From positions 11,092,092 to 11,156,091 of the forward strand of contig OZ023190.1 of the NCBI GenBank assembly GCA_963995505.1: a stretch of 64,000 bases of DNA. Direction: 5' to 3'. A model generated the notes under the pieces. The model was not told the origin of the DNA. It searched no databases and worked only from the letters and a program-made list of their open reading frames with translations. Origin of the DNA: Hypericum androsaemum. Taxonomy: Eukaryota; Streptophyta; Magnoliopsida; Malpighiales; Hypericaceae. A program made the translations under genes and the position numbers. Positions 21,687 to 39,873 of the stretch are shown here, one piece after another (within the stretch, counting starts at the first letter, position 1; every line of letters begins with the position of its first letter).

Positions 21687-23557
21687 ATGCAAAAGTGTAG
21701 TCCTATTGGCTCTGCACTTGTCAGAAATTCAAATGGAAGATGTTCTCCTGCTGCTGATATGAGCATTGTCGCCGAAACTTTAGAAAGAAGAGGCCAAATT
21801 TGGTAACTCCTCTTTGCTCTCTCAATCAGGTTTATGTGATGTAGATGGTGTTAGTGATATCATCTTCACCTGTGGTTAATGACTGATCGATTCCTGACGA
21901 GCAGGACCGTTCGGACCGAAGCTGTTAGTGACTTGATCATACAAGTTGGAGACTGCATCTTTCATTTGCACAAGGTACATATCAGATGTATTTTGTCTGA
22001 AGAGATTTTCTATCATTTGAAATGTTGTCAAACTGAATCTTGGTATACTTTTTTTTTTTGGCTATAAAATGGACATTCAGCTTCCTATTGTTTCTAGAAG
22101 CGTATATTTGAATAGATTAGTATTCGGAAGAAGAATGAAAGGAGGAAAGGAGACTATCCTCAGCTTGAGGTTGGATGATTTTCCGGGTGGGGCGGAGACT
22201 TTTGCATCGGTAGTGAAATTCTGCTATGGATGGAAAGTTGATCTAACAGCAGCAAACATCGTTTCGCTGTACTGTGCTGCGCGTTTCTTGGAAATGAGTG
22301 ATGATCTTTCAGAAGAGAATCTCATGTCCAAGACGGAAACGTTCCTATCTTTCGTGCTGTTTTCATCTTGGAAGGATATATTCATAGTATTTAGAAGCTG
22401 TGAGGAAATTCCTTCGTTGGCTAAGGACTTGAATGTATCGAAGAGATGCTCTGAAGCTGCAGCCTGGAAGGCCAGCATTGCCCCGAAAACATTTGCATCA
22501 AATTGGTGGTTTGAAGATGTTGCATCTCTTCGGATAGATCACTTCGCCGAAGTCATTGAATCGATCCAGGCGAGAGGCATGAGACCGGAACTGGTGGGAT
22601 TGTGCATAGTTCACTGGACTTCGAAATGGCTTTCCCAATTTGCTTCTAGACCAGACAATCAGCTATTTAAAGTCACAGCAGAGAGTTTAATCAGGGTGCT
22701 TCCTAAAGAGGACGGTTCGATGCCTTGCAATTTCTTGCTTCACCTTCTCAGGCTATGCCTGATCACGAAAGTCAACTCTGATCTGTTGAACACCATTGAA
22801 GCTCGAATAGCTCGAATGTTGGAGAAATGCTCCTTGTCAGATATTACGGTAAGGAACTCTAGCATCAGGGACAGCCATTATGATGTTCAAATTGTTGCTA
22901 AAGTGGTGGCAGCTTACGCGTCCGCCCTCAATAATCCGACGCAAAAGATCGTTGCTGTCGGAAGATTGGCGGACGAATATCTCGGGCTAGTAGCTAGGGA
23001 CGAGAAGCTACCGGTTAGTCATTTCCAGGCGCTAGCAGACGCATTGCCGAGAAGTGCTCGGTATTCTAATGACAACCTGTATAGAGCAATAGACATGTAT
23101 CTCAAGGTACATATGTAGTTCACTTCCTTATTCTGTCCAAGCATCGAAAAACCGATATCGACATGAATATTCTTGATTCATTGTGCAGACACATCCCAAC
23201 TTGACAGAAGAAGAGAGAACGAGCATAAGTCGGGCCATAAACCACAACAAATTATCACAAGAAGCTCGGCAACATGCCATGATCAATGATAGATTGCCGT
23301 TGGCCTTCACGACGCGTCTTCTCCTCCTCGAGCAAGTAAACATGACAAGATCAGTAATAGCTGGTGGATCTAATTACCGAAGAACAATGACTCAAACGAT
23401 CACAAGAGTGAGTAGAGGCTCGAATCAGGCATCGACGACTAACCGAAGTGAGATAATCTCGATGAGGAAAGAAGTCGAGGACATTAAGCTGCAACTGAAG
23501 GACCTGGAGATCTGCAAACTCCAACTCCAAAAGCAAGCTATGAGATGCACTGTGTAA
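21687..23557 (+). CDS. BTB/POZ and NPH3 domain protein
   Basis: Four exons, 21687-21802, 21905-21974, 22081-23106 and 23189-23557, give 526 residues with all junctions in frame. A partial BTB fold covers about residues 45-135 (SDLIIQVGDCIFHLHK, SRSVYLNRLVF, LDDFPGGAETFASVVKFCYG). The NPH3 domain runs from WWFEDVASLRIDHFAEVIESI to the RLPLAFTTRLLLLEQ block, and a coiled coil follows at about 490-520 (MRKEVEDIKLQLKDLEICKLQLQ). NPH3-family proteins are plant-specific substrate adaptors of CUL3 ubiquitin ligases, or membrane-associated signalling scaffolds in phototropism and auxin transport. The family clade was not resolved. The start was chosen as the ATG giving a BTB-family N-terminus (LERRGQIW) across the first splice. 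Confidence 0.85.
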
Positions 23558-24176
23558 ATTACTATATGTTGCTCTTAGTCCTATGCATGTCTTTTATGTT
23601 GAACAAGTAAGTGACCAGCATGGAAATGAAATAAATTTTAACTAAGATGATCTTGTTTCTTCTTTAACAAATTTTAACACCATTCCCTTCCCTTCCCTCT
23701 GCAAAACTGGCAAAGAAATAGTGAAGAAGAGAATATATTATGGGGTAAATTTCGGAATTCTTATTGACTGCCTCAAAATTACAAAAACAACTTATTATAG
23801 GGTCTAAACAGAAATATATACAAAATCTAAAAAGGAGATAACATAAAAGTCCAAAATGGAAACTCAACTCGTGACAAAATCTCTGACGGCCCAAATGCTG
23901 TCTTAAAGGAATTTAGGCCCAGAAGTTGGGGTGATAAAGAAAATTGACAGAGAGTTGAATTGTCTTCTATTTGATATATTAAAGCTATGACTTGTCAAAA
24001 TCGAAATATTAAAAAAAATATTCTGTATGCTAGAGTTTAAGCCATCTGGTCTCAAAACATTATATTTTTCTAAAAATCCCAAATACATTGAATGTGAAAC
24101 AAATTATTATCTATAATTTACCGGAAGATGAAATATAAATGTCCCCAAATTGATAAAAGTAGAGATACGTTAATAA
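23558..24176. other. 3' UTR and intergenic DNA
   Basis: AT-rich sequence after the NPH3-family stop, with an AATAAA-like AAATAAATTT at 23628. Nothing else is recognised. Confidence 0.5.
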
Positions 24177-24184
24177 GTTAAGTC

Positions 24185-25065
24185 TAGGGATGGCAATGGG
24201 CAGGATCCGGGTAAGATCTATAGGACCCAGATCCGTATCCTCTTTTTAAATGTTGGATCCAAATCTTTACCCTTATCTTCTTTAAAAATAAGGATTCGAG
24301 CAGGATCTGGGTTTTAAAAAACCGGGCAGGATCAGGGCGACCCGCGGGTCTTTTTTATATTTTAATTTTAAAAAATTAAATTATCTTTTGATAGTTTTCA
24401 ACTAGCAATAGGACATTTTCATTCATTAAACAAATCAATACAAATAAACCAAACAAGCAAATCCAATAAAGTTGAAGTTTGGTAAGTTAAAATTGAGAAT
24501 TTGGTTCGTAATTTTCGTTGCTATTACTTGGGGCCTGTGAATGCTTCGTACAATATTATCTTCAATGAGGTGAGGTGCGATAATGAGATTCTCCTGCATT
24601 CTATGCTCTTTCATGCCCAGGAGTGGATCCTTTGGACGGATGCCTTGATTGCCTACAAGGATTTATAGGTCCCTCTTCTTCACCTCTTGAGATTGAGGAA
24701 ACATTTTGGTCGGGGATGAGATTGTAACTGATGTAAATATCGGGTCCCTTTTGCTTGTCTTTCTTTTTGCGCTTGCTCTATTTTGAACTATCGTTTTAAT
24801 AAAGAATATTTGCCTACCAAAAAATTGAGAATTTGGTATTATGTCTAATAATTAATACACATATATATTATTTTAATATTAATTTATAAAATTCGGGCAG
24901 GATCAGGGCAGGATCAGGTAGATCCATATCCATGCCCTTATCCTTTTAAAATATCATGATCCGGACAGGATCGGGGTTTAGACCCGGTCAAAGTCAACAG
25001 GTCTTAGACCCTTCGAGTCTGGATCAGAATAAACCCTTAGGATAAGGGTCTAATTGCCATCCCTA
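24185..25065. mobile_element. hAT-like non-autonomous element, 881 bp
   Basis: The ends are TAGGGATGGCAAT and ATTGCCATCCCTA, and the flanks are a perfect 8-bp duplication GTTAAGTC (24177-24184 and 25066-25073). GC-rich subterminal motifs (GGGCAGGATC, GGATCCGGG) recur near both ends, as in plant hAT elements. It encodes no transposase and contains a nested LINE scrap. Confidence 0.85.
24505..24820 (+). mobile_element. 5'-truncated LINE 3' end nested in the hAT-like element
   Basis: A 316-bp insert is bounded by a perfect 16-bp direct repeat AAAATTGAGAATTTGG (24489-24504 and 24821-24836). Its 3' end carries TTTAATAAAGAATATTTGCC followed by a short A run. This fits target-primed insertion of a 5'-truncated non-LTR element. 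The source family is not identified. Confidence 0.68.
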
Positions 25066-25073
25066 GTTAAGTC

Positions 25074-26206
25074 ACGCATGTTTGCGGTCGACATCTTAAC
25101 TGTCGTCTAAGTTCACTAATCAACTTATGTAATTTGCATTTAAAATTCCTTTCGTACATAAAAATTAAAATGATTTATATCTTAATTTAGTCATCCCATC
25201 TTCTGTAAAACAATTCCTTGTGTTAGTTGGATTTTATTTTTGACGTGGCTAAGATGCCCTCGTAGTTATCTATTGAGGTTGCCCATTGTCACTATTTGTA
25301 ATGACAACCAAGAATTTGTTATATATGATCAAATAATCCCGATCAAAAGAAACCAAAAAATAATCGTTATTTTTTGTTCAGAAAAATTAACGTTTAGTGT
25401 CAATAATCGGGGTTTTCACTAATGGCCAACCAATTTTGAACCGCATCATTCTACGTAACATAAAAAAACTTTGAAGTGCATCACTTTGTTTCAGAGGCTC
25501 TGATAGCGTCACAATATGCTTCTAGCATCGAGAAGTCAGAATACAACACAACGTCCAGCTCGAGAGGTGGATGCTAATCCAATTCAGAGGTAAAGAATCT
25601 AGTTTATAGTGTTTGTATACCCAATTAACAATATTATTCTGCGAACGACTAATAAGACTAAGATTATATAGCGGAAGCAAGCACAAATCTTCTCGAAGAT
25701 CCAAGATCAATGTCTAGAGTTGTCAAGAGACGTGAGAGTGAGGATCTGACAAAAAGATATATGGCAGTCGGCAGTCAGTTTCAATCTCAGTTGCCCCTCG
25801 CGAATTTGTCTTGTTGAATGGTCAAAATTTGGTTTCAATTTCTGGTTTCTGTTTGGTGTGTCGAATCCGAGTTACAACCTACCGATTCAACCTGAATCAT
25901 GTGCCTAATAAAATTAAATATTTGTCATTTAAAAAAAATGATATTTACTCAAATTTTTATTAACCAATCCAATAATTAATTATCTGAATAAAAAAATAAA
26001 ACATTGGAAAATTCATGCATCTGTTTTTAAAATCCATATGTACCGTACGATACAAGCATTATTTTATTTCCCTTTTGTTGCTCGTTGCCAATTTTATTAC
26101 TCCCCTCTTTTGGGAGAAAAAAGGAAGCCACCCACCCCTCTCTCCGACCCTTTCCCTCGTTCCAATTTTAGGGTTTTTCGAGGGTTTTGCGTTTAACCCA
26201 ATTGAG
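25074..26206. other. intergenic DNA and MIRO promoter side
   Basis: AT-rich and without a recognised gene. The last 100 bases include a leader-like CCCACCCCTCTCTCC stretch and TAGGGTTTTTCGAGGG (a plant telo-box-like TAGGGTTT) just before the ATG at 26207. Confidence 0.45.
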
Positions 26207-31830
<5,624 letters not shown>

Positions 31831-33170
31831 ATGATGGATTCCTACTCCTATGGACCTTGATGTTTGTACGATGTTCGTGCCTCACATGTAAAGAATTTGA
31901 TTATAGCTCCATCTTCGTTTCATTGTTTTACCTTTAAGATGTGTCATTGTATACTGATATGATGCACCATGAAGTTAGTTATTGTGCAATAATAGAATCT
32001 ATTATTGCAACTCTCTCCTTTAACCTGCGCTTCCTCGGATAAACAACCGATGCTCGAAACGCCCACTGTCTAATCGAGTTAATATTCACTGCCTGGTTTT
32101 CGTGGAATCGGCTTCAATAACTTGTCCTTGTTTGTGAGTACATGATTGCAAGAACAAAGGCAGGAGTTGACCCACAGACTTTGATATCCATCTTTGGTAG
32201 TTGGGTACAACTGTATGCTGGAGATTTGAAGCGATTACAGTTCGGTGGAAATGAACACCAAACGAAGAGGGAAACCCGGCCTCATTTCGACATGTTTTCC
32301 GTATTCGAATTGGTACCCAGATGAGCAGATGGGAGGTCAATTCAGAAGGATCTTACAGATTGTTTTCAAACAGTAGTTCCTGAAATCTTGATTTGTCACA
32401 TGTAGTTTGAAGTCTAGGTCAACGTCAAACAAGAGTTTCATTTCCATTCTATTCATCTCTGCGGTGCTTACTCCTCCTATACTTGCAAGCAATGTATTGT
32501 TATAACACCTGCAAGTTCCACCAAGCAATTTCTGTTAACTCCGACTCAGGACTAGGAAGGAATACGAATCCGTAAGAGATGTACGCTACTTGTCTTGATG
32601 CACATTTAGCTGGGTAAGACGGGCATCCTTTCGCTGAAGAAAGAAACCTGTCTATGTAGATGAAAGCAAGAACGAAGCAGGAACAGCTGCACTTCGACTA
32701 CTTGGATATACGCTCAAGGTACTTTGTAATGCTCAAATCGGGGGGAGCTCTTGAACCATGGAATATCGTGACCGAATCCTTCCGCGCTGCTCAACGAAGA
32801 TGTTCTCCAAGATCGAACCCTGGAGCGATAAGACTCGTGGAGTTCCTTTGTCAGATTCATCCAATCCAAGAGCTGCGTAGGTCTCCTGGAACCCCCTCTC
32901 GAGTGGTTTGGAGTCCATGTAATGTAACACGCTTGGTGGACAAAGGGAAACTAAAGAATGGCTTCTTAGCGTACTAGGAGGAGGTCCGGTCCTCGCCCAC
33001 ACAGTACAGAGATCAGACATCTTAGAAGGTTTTGTATCAGCCAATGTTGCTGCAATTGTCGATGGATCCAACCTCCTCTAACCAGATTCTTGATGGACCC
33101 AACCACATTCGGTGAGTGACACTCTACGACTGGTTAAATTAAAATAAAAAGCGGGGAAGATAAAGGAGCG
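31831..33170. other. 3' UTR of MIRO and unassigned DNA
   Basis: About 170 bases are probably MIRO 3' UTR (AATAATAGAATC near 31989). Between 32640 and 33071 base composition rises and a 112-codon minus frame is open, but I recognise no family in it. Confidence 0.4.
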
Positions 33171-35882
33171 CCGGGCTCATGCCGTGGCCGCCACCGGCCA
33201 TTGGGTCGACGGCCTAGGTGGTTCCCCTGGCTTCCCTCGGCTAGGGCTTCGAGTTCCACCACCGTCGCTGCTGTTCCGATGTCTCCTACGGCCCCGTTGA
33301 GGCCCTCAGATGGAGGTTTTCAGCCGCCGCCGCCTAATCCCTGCCCTTCGCTAGGGCTGGATCCGAAAGTTCTCATGGCGCTTCAATCCGGCATCCTTCC
33401 TCTCCTTGACCAGTTCTACACCTCCCTTGCCCCAATAGTCGGTAACCCTTCACAGGCGCTGGCTCTTGGGCTGACAGAGGGTGTGGGGCAGGCTGCGAAG
33501 GGTGCGAGGTCAACACCTGAAGATATACAGGCGAGCAATGATGGGGTTGCGGAGACTACTGTGACACCGACTCCTATGGCTCCAGCGGAGAACGCCATGA
33601 AGAAGATGTCCTACGTGGCCTCGCTCTGCCTGCGATCTGACCGGTTCCAAGAAGGTACGTATATTAAGCCAGTCCTCGATGGCGAGCGTATGGTCGTTGA
33701 ATTGGATGCAGAGAGATCATCAGTTTGTGCAAACTTTGGGAAGCGCGCTTTGATTGGAAGGTTAGTGATGCCGAGAGGCTCAAAACCTTGCTCGACATTT
33801 GATTTGAAAGTTGCTATCTCCAAAATTTGGTCTGTGCAATCGTGAAAGTTGCTTCCTCTTGGCCTGGGGTACTTTGGTTTTCAGTTTGTGAATGAGCACG
33901 ATAAGGACGTAGTTTGGAGCTCTTCAGAATGGAGACTTCCTCAGGGATGTCTCTACTTGCAGCCATGTGTACCCCATTTTAAGCCCAAGAAGGTTTCCTT
34001 TTCTTTTACGAAGGTATGGATTACATTAGAGGAGTTGAGCATGGAACATGTCGCCAATGATATCATATTTGGACTAGCTGCGGCCATTGGTTACCCCATT
34101 CGATCAGACTTGACTGCATTAAATAGGTTTAATGGTGCCTTGGTACGGGTTTTGGTGGAACTTGTATTGAAGCTTGAGGAGGGCACGGTCTTAGTTGATG
34201 TAGTGTACGAGAATTTGCCTCCTTTTTGCGAGCGTTGCAAAATCATTGGTCATGATTTAGACTCTTGCCGTAAACTGCACCCACGGGTTGAAGCTGAAAG
34301 TAATAGACACGAAATTGCTAGGGAGAAGCAGGTGATGCAGGATCAGGGTCCCAAGAGGTCTGTAGGGAAGCAGGTGTGGCAACAAAAGAATGAGTGCTCC
34401 CCTAGTTCTCCAACCAGCATTGAAGTTGAAAAGTGCTCATCTCTTGTCCTTATTACTGTATTGCAAAGCTTTGTGAAACAGGTAGTACGCGAAGAGGAGG
34501 ATCAAAAAGATGGTGATTCGGTGGCACTTCATGTCCCTAATGTCTTTTTTGTGCATGGTACATATGTTGCAGAAAAGGACTTGATTATTGACTCGCAAGT
34601 TAGGAATGTCGAGATTTTGGTATGCAATCATGCTATTGCAATTTTGGAGAAGGGCTTGGAGGTGGCTGTATCGCATGACGCTCAGCTTGAGGGAGCTATG
34701 ATTTTCCCCCTATCCAAGGGAGCTATTGCTACCACGGCTAACGCTGTCAATATTCCTTGTGAAGAAGCGAGGGAAGAGGGTGAAATTCTGCCCGGTGACA
34801 AATGTTCTCCATTAAGTACAGGTCAGATTGTGGATTCGATTGATTTGGTCCAGTTGCTGGTGCTTGATGAAGTTCCTGAGCAGTCTCCAGTGCCAAGTTC
34901 AAATAACATTGAGGGGGATTGTGGTGTAATGATTGAGGAGATTTTGCCCTCTCAAGATACAAGTCAGGTATTTTTAAGCCCGATTATAATAGAGCCATTG
35001 ACGCCGACTTCACAGGTGACTGACTCATCGGGTTCTAAGTCTAGGTCAGCTTCGGGCAAGAAAAAGGGGCGCAAGAATGGCCCTTCCTCGGCTGAGTTAT
35101 TGGCATCACTGTCTCCTGAGGATTTGGCAAAGGCTGAGGCTAGGAAGGCGGCATATGTTACCGCGTGTGGGGGTTTACCTACTCGCTCATTTAGTTCTAA
35201 GGGCTCCAAGCATAAAGGTTTGAAGCCGGGTTTCCTTGGCAAGGAAACCCCAATAATACAGGGACAGTCCCCATCTATTTTGGGCAGCGCCTCTGCTTTA
35301 CCTGCTATAGATCCCATGCCTATCCCAGGTCAAGAGGGTAATGAGGTAGTTATTTTTTCTGACAACGATAATCTTCCGGACTCGTTGAAGTTCATGGGTT
35401 CGATTACGAAGAAGATGAAGAACAATTGGGCGGACGAGGCGGATTCACAGTCGGACTTTCATCTACTACCTGCCAAGAACACTCGCTTTCAAGCGAGGAA
35501 GAAGACTGGGACTACCTATGCCAGTAAGGATCTACGTTGATTGGAGTATGAGGTGAACTTTTGATATACCGCGGCTGATTTATCACCCTGGACTACCCGT
35601 GTTGTGGGTACCCCTACCCGTCTTCCTCCAACTTGTCCCCGCGGGCTAGGAAGAGGAACGCGAAGAAATAGAAGAAATGATCGCTTTAGATCATTGGTTC
35701 CTTCATCGGCCTTGCTATCCCTCAAGTTTATAGGGTCGAGTTCTTCTTTATGGCGATAGGCTTGCTGTTTTGCAGTTTTCTATTCGGCCTGTGTGTTTGG
35801 CTTTTCTTCCGTTTCCTTTTTCCCCTTCTTGTAACATTTTCGTTTCTTTGAGTAATGAAGTTTATTTTCGCCAAAAAAAAAA
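33171..35882 (+). mobile_element. LINE (L1-type) carrying only an ORF1-like gene
   Basis: A GC-rich 5' end leads into a long DUF4283/zinc-knuckle reading frame. This is followed by about 330 bases ending TTGTAACATTTTCGTTTC, TAATGAAGTTTATTTTCGCC and an A-run (35873-35882), the form of a plant L1 3' end. No endonuclease or reverse transcriptase frame is present. The 5' limit is approximate and no target duplication was found. Confidence 0.7.
33201..35540 (+). pseudogene. LINE ORF1-like DUF4283/CCHC protein with one in-frame stop
   Basis: The frame 33201-35540 is open except for one TGA at 33843-33845, where the flanking residues (SVQS/KLLPLGLGYFGFQF) suggest Trp TGG became TGA. The N-terminal 130 residues are Pro/Ala/Ser-rich. 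A DUF4283-type RNA-binding domain spans about residues 130-260, and a zinc knuckle FCERCKIIGHDLDSC (C-x2-C-x4-H-x4-C) follows. The C-terminal half is acidic and low-complexity. Such proteins coat LINE RNA. There is no ATG at the frame's left end; the first in-frame ATG is near 33279. Confidence 0.8.
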
Positions 35883-37585
35883 TTTCGAGATGGACTCTCG
35901 ACCACAAACATTGAACATGAACTAAAGTACAGAATTATTCATAGTTTAGTGGGAAGGTGGGCAGAGATCGTCAAGTAATAACAGAACTGAACATACTTAA
36001 AACATTTGAGTTTAAATTTTACGAAGTTAAAATATATTATAAGAAGAATATTTTTAAAATTTGACCTGAAAGTAGTTGATTTCGAATATAACTACTTTCG
36101 TAAGAAAATGGGTAGTGGCGGCAATCGGGAAGGTCAACGGGAGAAAGGGGTAGCCATCTACGACTTTCTCCATGGTAGAATCCGTCGTCGAATCGTCGGT
36201 AGTCAATAAAACGGAGCAAGGACACCACACCTCACCCGCCACCTACTCCTTTGTAGTCAAATCTGCTTTTAAATCCAACAACCATGCTTCATTTTTTATT
36301 TTTATTTTGTAAAAAAGTGTTACCAAATTATTTTGAAGTATAATTTGTAACAAATTCTATAACTTGTTCTTAAAAAGGATCACTACTTATTTTTTAAAGA
36401 AATTAACGTCTGTAAGAAAATATATAGTATTTAAACACATATTAAACTAAGTAATACATGTTGAAAGCCGTAAAAGACTTTCGAAAATGACACTAGACCA
36501 ACACTTTTTCTTGACTCTTATATTCAGAGTCGAGAATTATCGGAACCTATTTTATGAATGACTCTTCTAATAATATTTTTGAGCCTAGATAGGGTTTGAA
36601 ATAAGTTCAAAAATACCACACAGACAAAAAAAAATTGTAATGTGAGAGATTAATTTGTATTTATAGCATATTGTATACAAGTGTTGACCGTATGGTATAC
36701 CATTATTCCCCGGATGTTATACCTTGTCTCTAAAACACAATAAATACATAATTGAAAATAAGATTCAAATTAATGATAGTAGTTATTTTTTGAAAATTGA
36801 ATAAAGAATGTCTCTTTGATTACGAGGAAGACTTATATAGTTACATGAAACATTTCCTTGGATAAAGACACATTAGTGAAAATAATAAATACGTAGAGAG
36901 ATGTATAGCAATCTCATAATTACATAAGGCAATTTTTTATTGGATAAAAATTATATCAATTAATAAAAATAATTAATGCCTAGAAAAAAAGTATATTTAA
37001 TTATAGAGAAATCTCATAATTGCACGGTTGAAGACAATTTTTATTGTTTAAAGACACTACCGAAGAACATAATCAAATGCTTGCATGACATTTATGAAAG
37101 CAAGCAGTATTCGATCGGTTTGTAAGTACGTTTAGATCCACTAAATCAACGTCCCTCGTTTTACTCTACATGGTGATGTTCATTTTTATATGTATAAAGT
37201 TTGGATTTTGTTTGGGAATGTAAAGCTTGAACTTAATATCTAAATTCAAATTCCCGAAAAAACTCCCAAGACCAACTCTTTTGTATAGTGTACCTAGTCT
37301 TAAAAGAAGTCTGATTTATGTTAATTCTGAATTTATGGATCAGGTTTCCACGTCTCCCGAGGAAAACGCACACTCCCCATTACTCAGTTTCCTTTGTTTA
37401 GTAATTGCCTAATTCCACGTACCTTCCCGGTAAGACCTCTCTCTCTCTCTCTCTCCCCCGTATATTAAAAAAAACACATGCAACTCTAACGCCAAATATA
37501 TCAAAATAAATAAATAAAAGGGACCCGTGATCCCTTACAAGAAGAAGATTGTTTAGGACCAGGGAGGAAGAAGTCCAAGAAGAAG
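35883..37585. other. AT-rich intergenic DNA and PNC promoter side
   Basis: No gene is recognised. A CT tract lies at 37437-37455, about 130 bases before the PNC start. Confidence 0.5.
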
Positions 37586-39873
37586 ATGGGGATCGATGTG
37601 GAGTCGTTGTCAGAGGCCACCTCAGGAGCCATAGGATCACTGTTGAGTACAACATTCTTGTACCCTCTCGACACTTGCAAGACCAAGTACCAAGCCGAGG
37701 CTCCTTCTGCTCACGGTCAACGGAAATACAGGTTTCCTTGCCTACCCACCTCGTGATTTCTTGTTTTGATTGTTGGTGTCTTCGTTTTATTGTGTAAAGG
37801 AATGATCTTGGTGTTGTTTCTCGGGAAAAGATCGTATCTTGTGATCTGGGTCGTTGCCCTGGCGATCATGGTCTATTGTATTGTATGGATTTTGTGCTGT
37901 TTGGTCTTTTTCGAATTTGATGCATGTGGGCTTTCTTTTGATGTTCTGGCTGAGATGTGGGGCTCTTGGAATTGCCACTAGTGGGATGATGTTATGTTGT
38001 TGTCGGCTACTGTTTTCTTATGGATGAGATATATTTATTGGATTGTTACTGGTAGTAGATGGATGTTATGGCCTTGTTTGGTTGTTGGTTATTGCTCGTC
38101 CCGGGAAGAACTCTGCCAATCATAGAATTTAGATGTCGGTGTTGAGAATCCCACATCGATTAGTGGAAGTGGGATGACCTAGTTTATAAGTGTTGAAAAT
38201 CTACCAACCCATAGCCTTAAGGTTTTGAGTTGGATATGGAGATTCTAACAGTCGGGTTGTTTCATGTCCATCTATGTAATTTGGAATTTGATTGATACCT
38301 CCATACAAAAGCTCATTGTCTCTTTGTGGCACCGGTGGCATTTCATGTCCGGTTGTTTCTTGAAAGTATATATGTCTGCTTTGTGTATGAGTCCTCTCTG
38401 GTTTCCTTTTTCTGATTGTGTGCCCTCCCATATCGATTCTTGCAAATTGTATATCTACACCTTTGATTTCAGCCGAGTGTTTATCTTTTGCCATGCTTGT
38501 GTTCTATGTAAGATTGTGGAGACCGAAGCCACAAGGCAGTGAAATGGTTGATTTTGTGGACCGAGTAATCTTGCTTTAGTGCATGGTCCAGGGATACTGG
38601 ACAATGTGTTTTCTTCCCTTTGTTTACTTGTATTCTTTTTGGCTTATGTAGGCATCTTACAGATGTCTTATGGGAAGCGATATCCACGCGACAGTTTCTT
38701 TCACTGTACCAGGGCCTGGGGACGAAGAATTTGCAGTCTTTTATATCACAATTTGTGTACTTCTATGGATACAGCTACTTCAAAAGGCTCTACCTGGAAA
38801 AGAGTGGCTCTAAGAAAATAGGAACACAGGCTAACTTATTAATTGCTGCTGCTGCTGGGGCTTGCACTGCCATTGTGACTCAGGTGAGTACAGTTGTACT
38901 ATTATTTCTTGTCCGTCGGTAGTCAAATGGTGAAAATCTATGCTCAAGATATTGGGGTTGATACTTTTCACGAATCGGGAGATTCTTGCTTCGAAATTAA
39001 ATAATATGACTGAGGTGGAGATGTAAGACTAAGTAGTTCGACTATCAATCGCTGGTGCTAGCAACTAAGTGAAATATCTTGGTATTGTGTAGCCCCTTGA
39101 CACTGCCTCCTCAAGGATGCAGACAAGTGCATTTGGCAAATCAAAAGGACTTTCGGCAACATTGTCAGAGGGTTCTTTGAGCGATGCATTTGATGGCCTT
39201 GGCGTATCCCTTTTGCTGACATCAAATCCTGCGATTCAGGTACACGACGTTGAATTTAAACTATGTAAAGTTCTACCATGAAAATCCATTCCTTGAGATC
39301 GCCTCTGATACCAACGAGAAACTTACTTGCTGTTCAAATGTCTTTGATAATGCAGTATACAATATTTGATCAACTCAAACTAAGAATGTTGAAAAGAAAG
39401 CAGGACAAAGCAAACAACGGTTCTTCTGCGGTAGCTCTGTCCGCTCTCTCAGCTTTTGTGTTGGGCGCAGTTTCAAAGAGCATCGCTACCTGTCTGACAT
39501 ATCCTGCTATCAGGTGTGTAGCTTATTCCGAGTCCTGCTATGAATCCAGACTATGAACATACATACTGAAGTTGAGACAATTAATTCATGCAGGTGCAAG
39601 GTAATGATTCAAGCAGCCGATGACAATGACGACAAAAATAACAAATCTAAGCCAAAACAAAGGAAGACGGTTTCTGGAGTGATTTATGCGATCTGGAAAG
39701 GGGAAGGACTCCTCGGTTTTTTCAAGGGATTGCATGCACAGATCTTGAAGACTGTTTTAAGCTCTGCATTGCTGCTGATGATCAAGGAGAAAATATCAGC
39801 GACGACGTGGGTTCTTATACTTGCAATCAGAAGATACCTATCGCTTCCAAGGGGAAGCATAAAGAGTGCATGA
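37586..39873 (+). CDS. PNC1: peroxisomal adenine nucleotide carrier (PNC1/PNC2 type)
   Basis: Five exons, 37586-37731, 38652-38883, 39093-39239, 39356-39513 and 39594-39873, give 320 residues with frame-consistent GT-AG junctions. It is a mitochondrial-carrier-family protein: three repeats with signature starts PLDTCK (about 27), PLDTASSR (about 127) and PAIRCK (about 227). Stretches such as [61 protein letters not shown] and [17 protein letters not shown] match plant PNC proteins closely. PNC exchanges cytosolic ATP for peroxisomal AMP/ADP and so powers fatty-acid activation for beta-oxidation. The ATG at 37586 matches the conserved [12 protein letters not shown] start. A small solo LTR sits in intron 1. 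Confidence 0.94.
38140..38250. repeat. 111-bp solo LTR (TRIM-like) in PNC intron 1
   Basis: The sequence starts TGTTGAGAATCCCACATCG, ends GATTCTAACA and is flanked by a perfect 5-bp duplication GTCGG (38135-38139 and 38251-38255). The start resembles miniature LTR elements common in plants. No internal region or second LTR is present. Confidence 0.78.

Noticed and set aside
32733..33071. 112-codon minus-strand frame
   Set aside because: Open but unrecognised, with no splice-linked partner or domain; not enough to call a gene.
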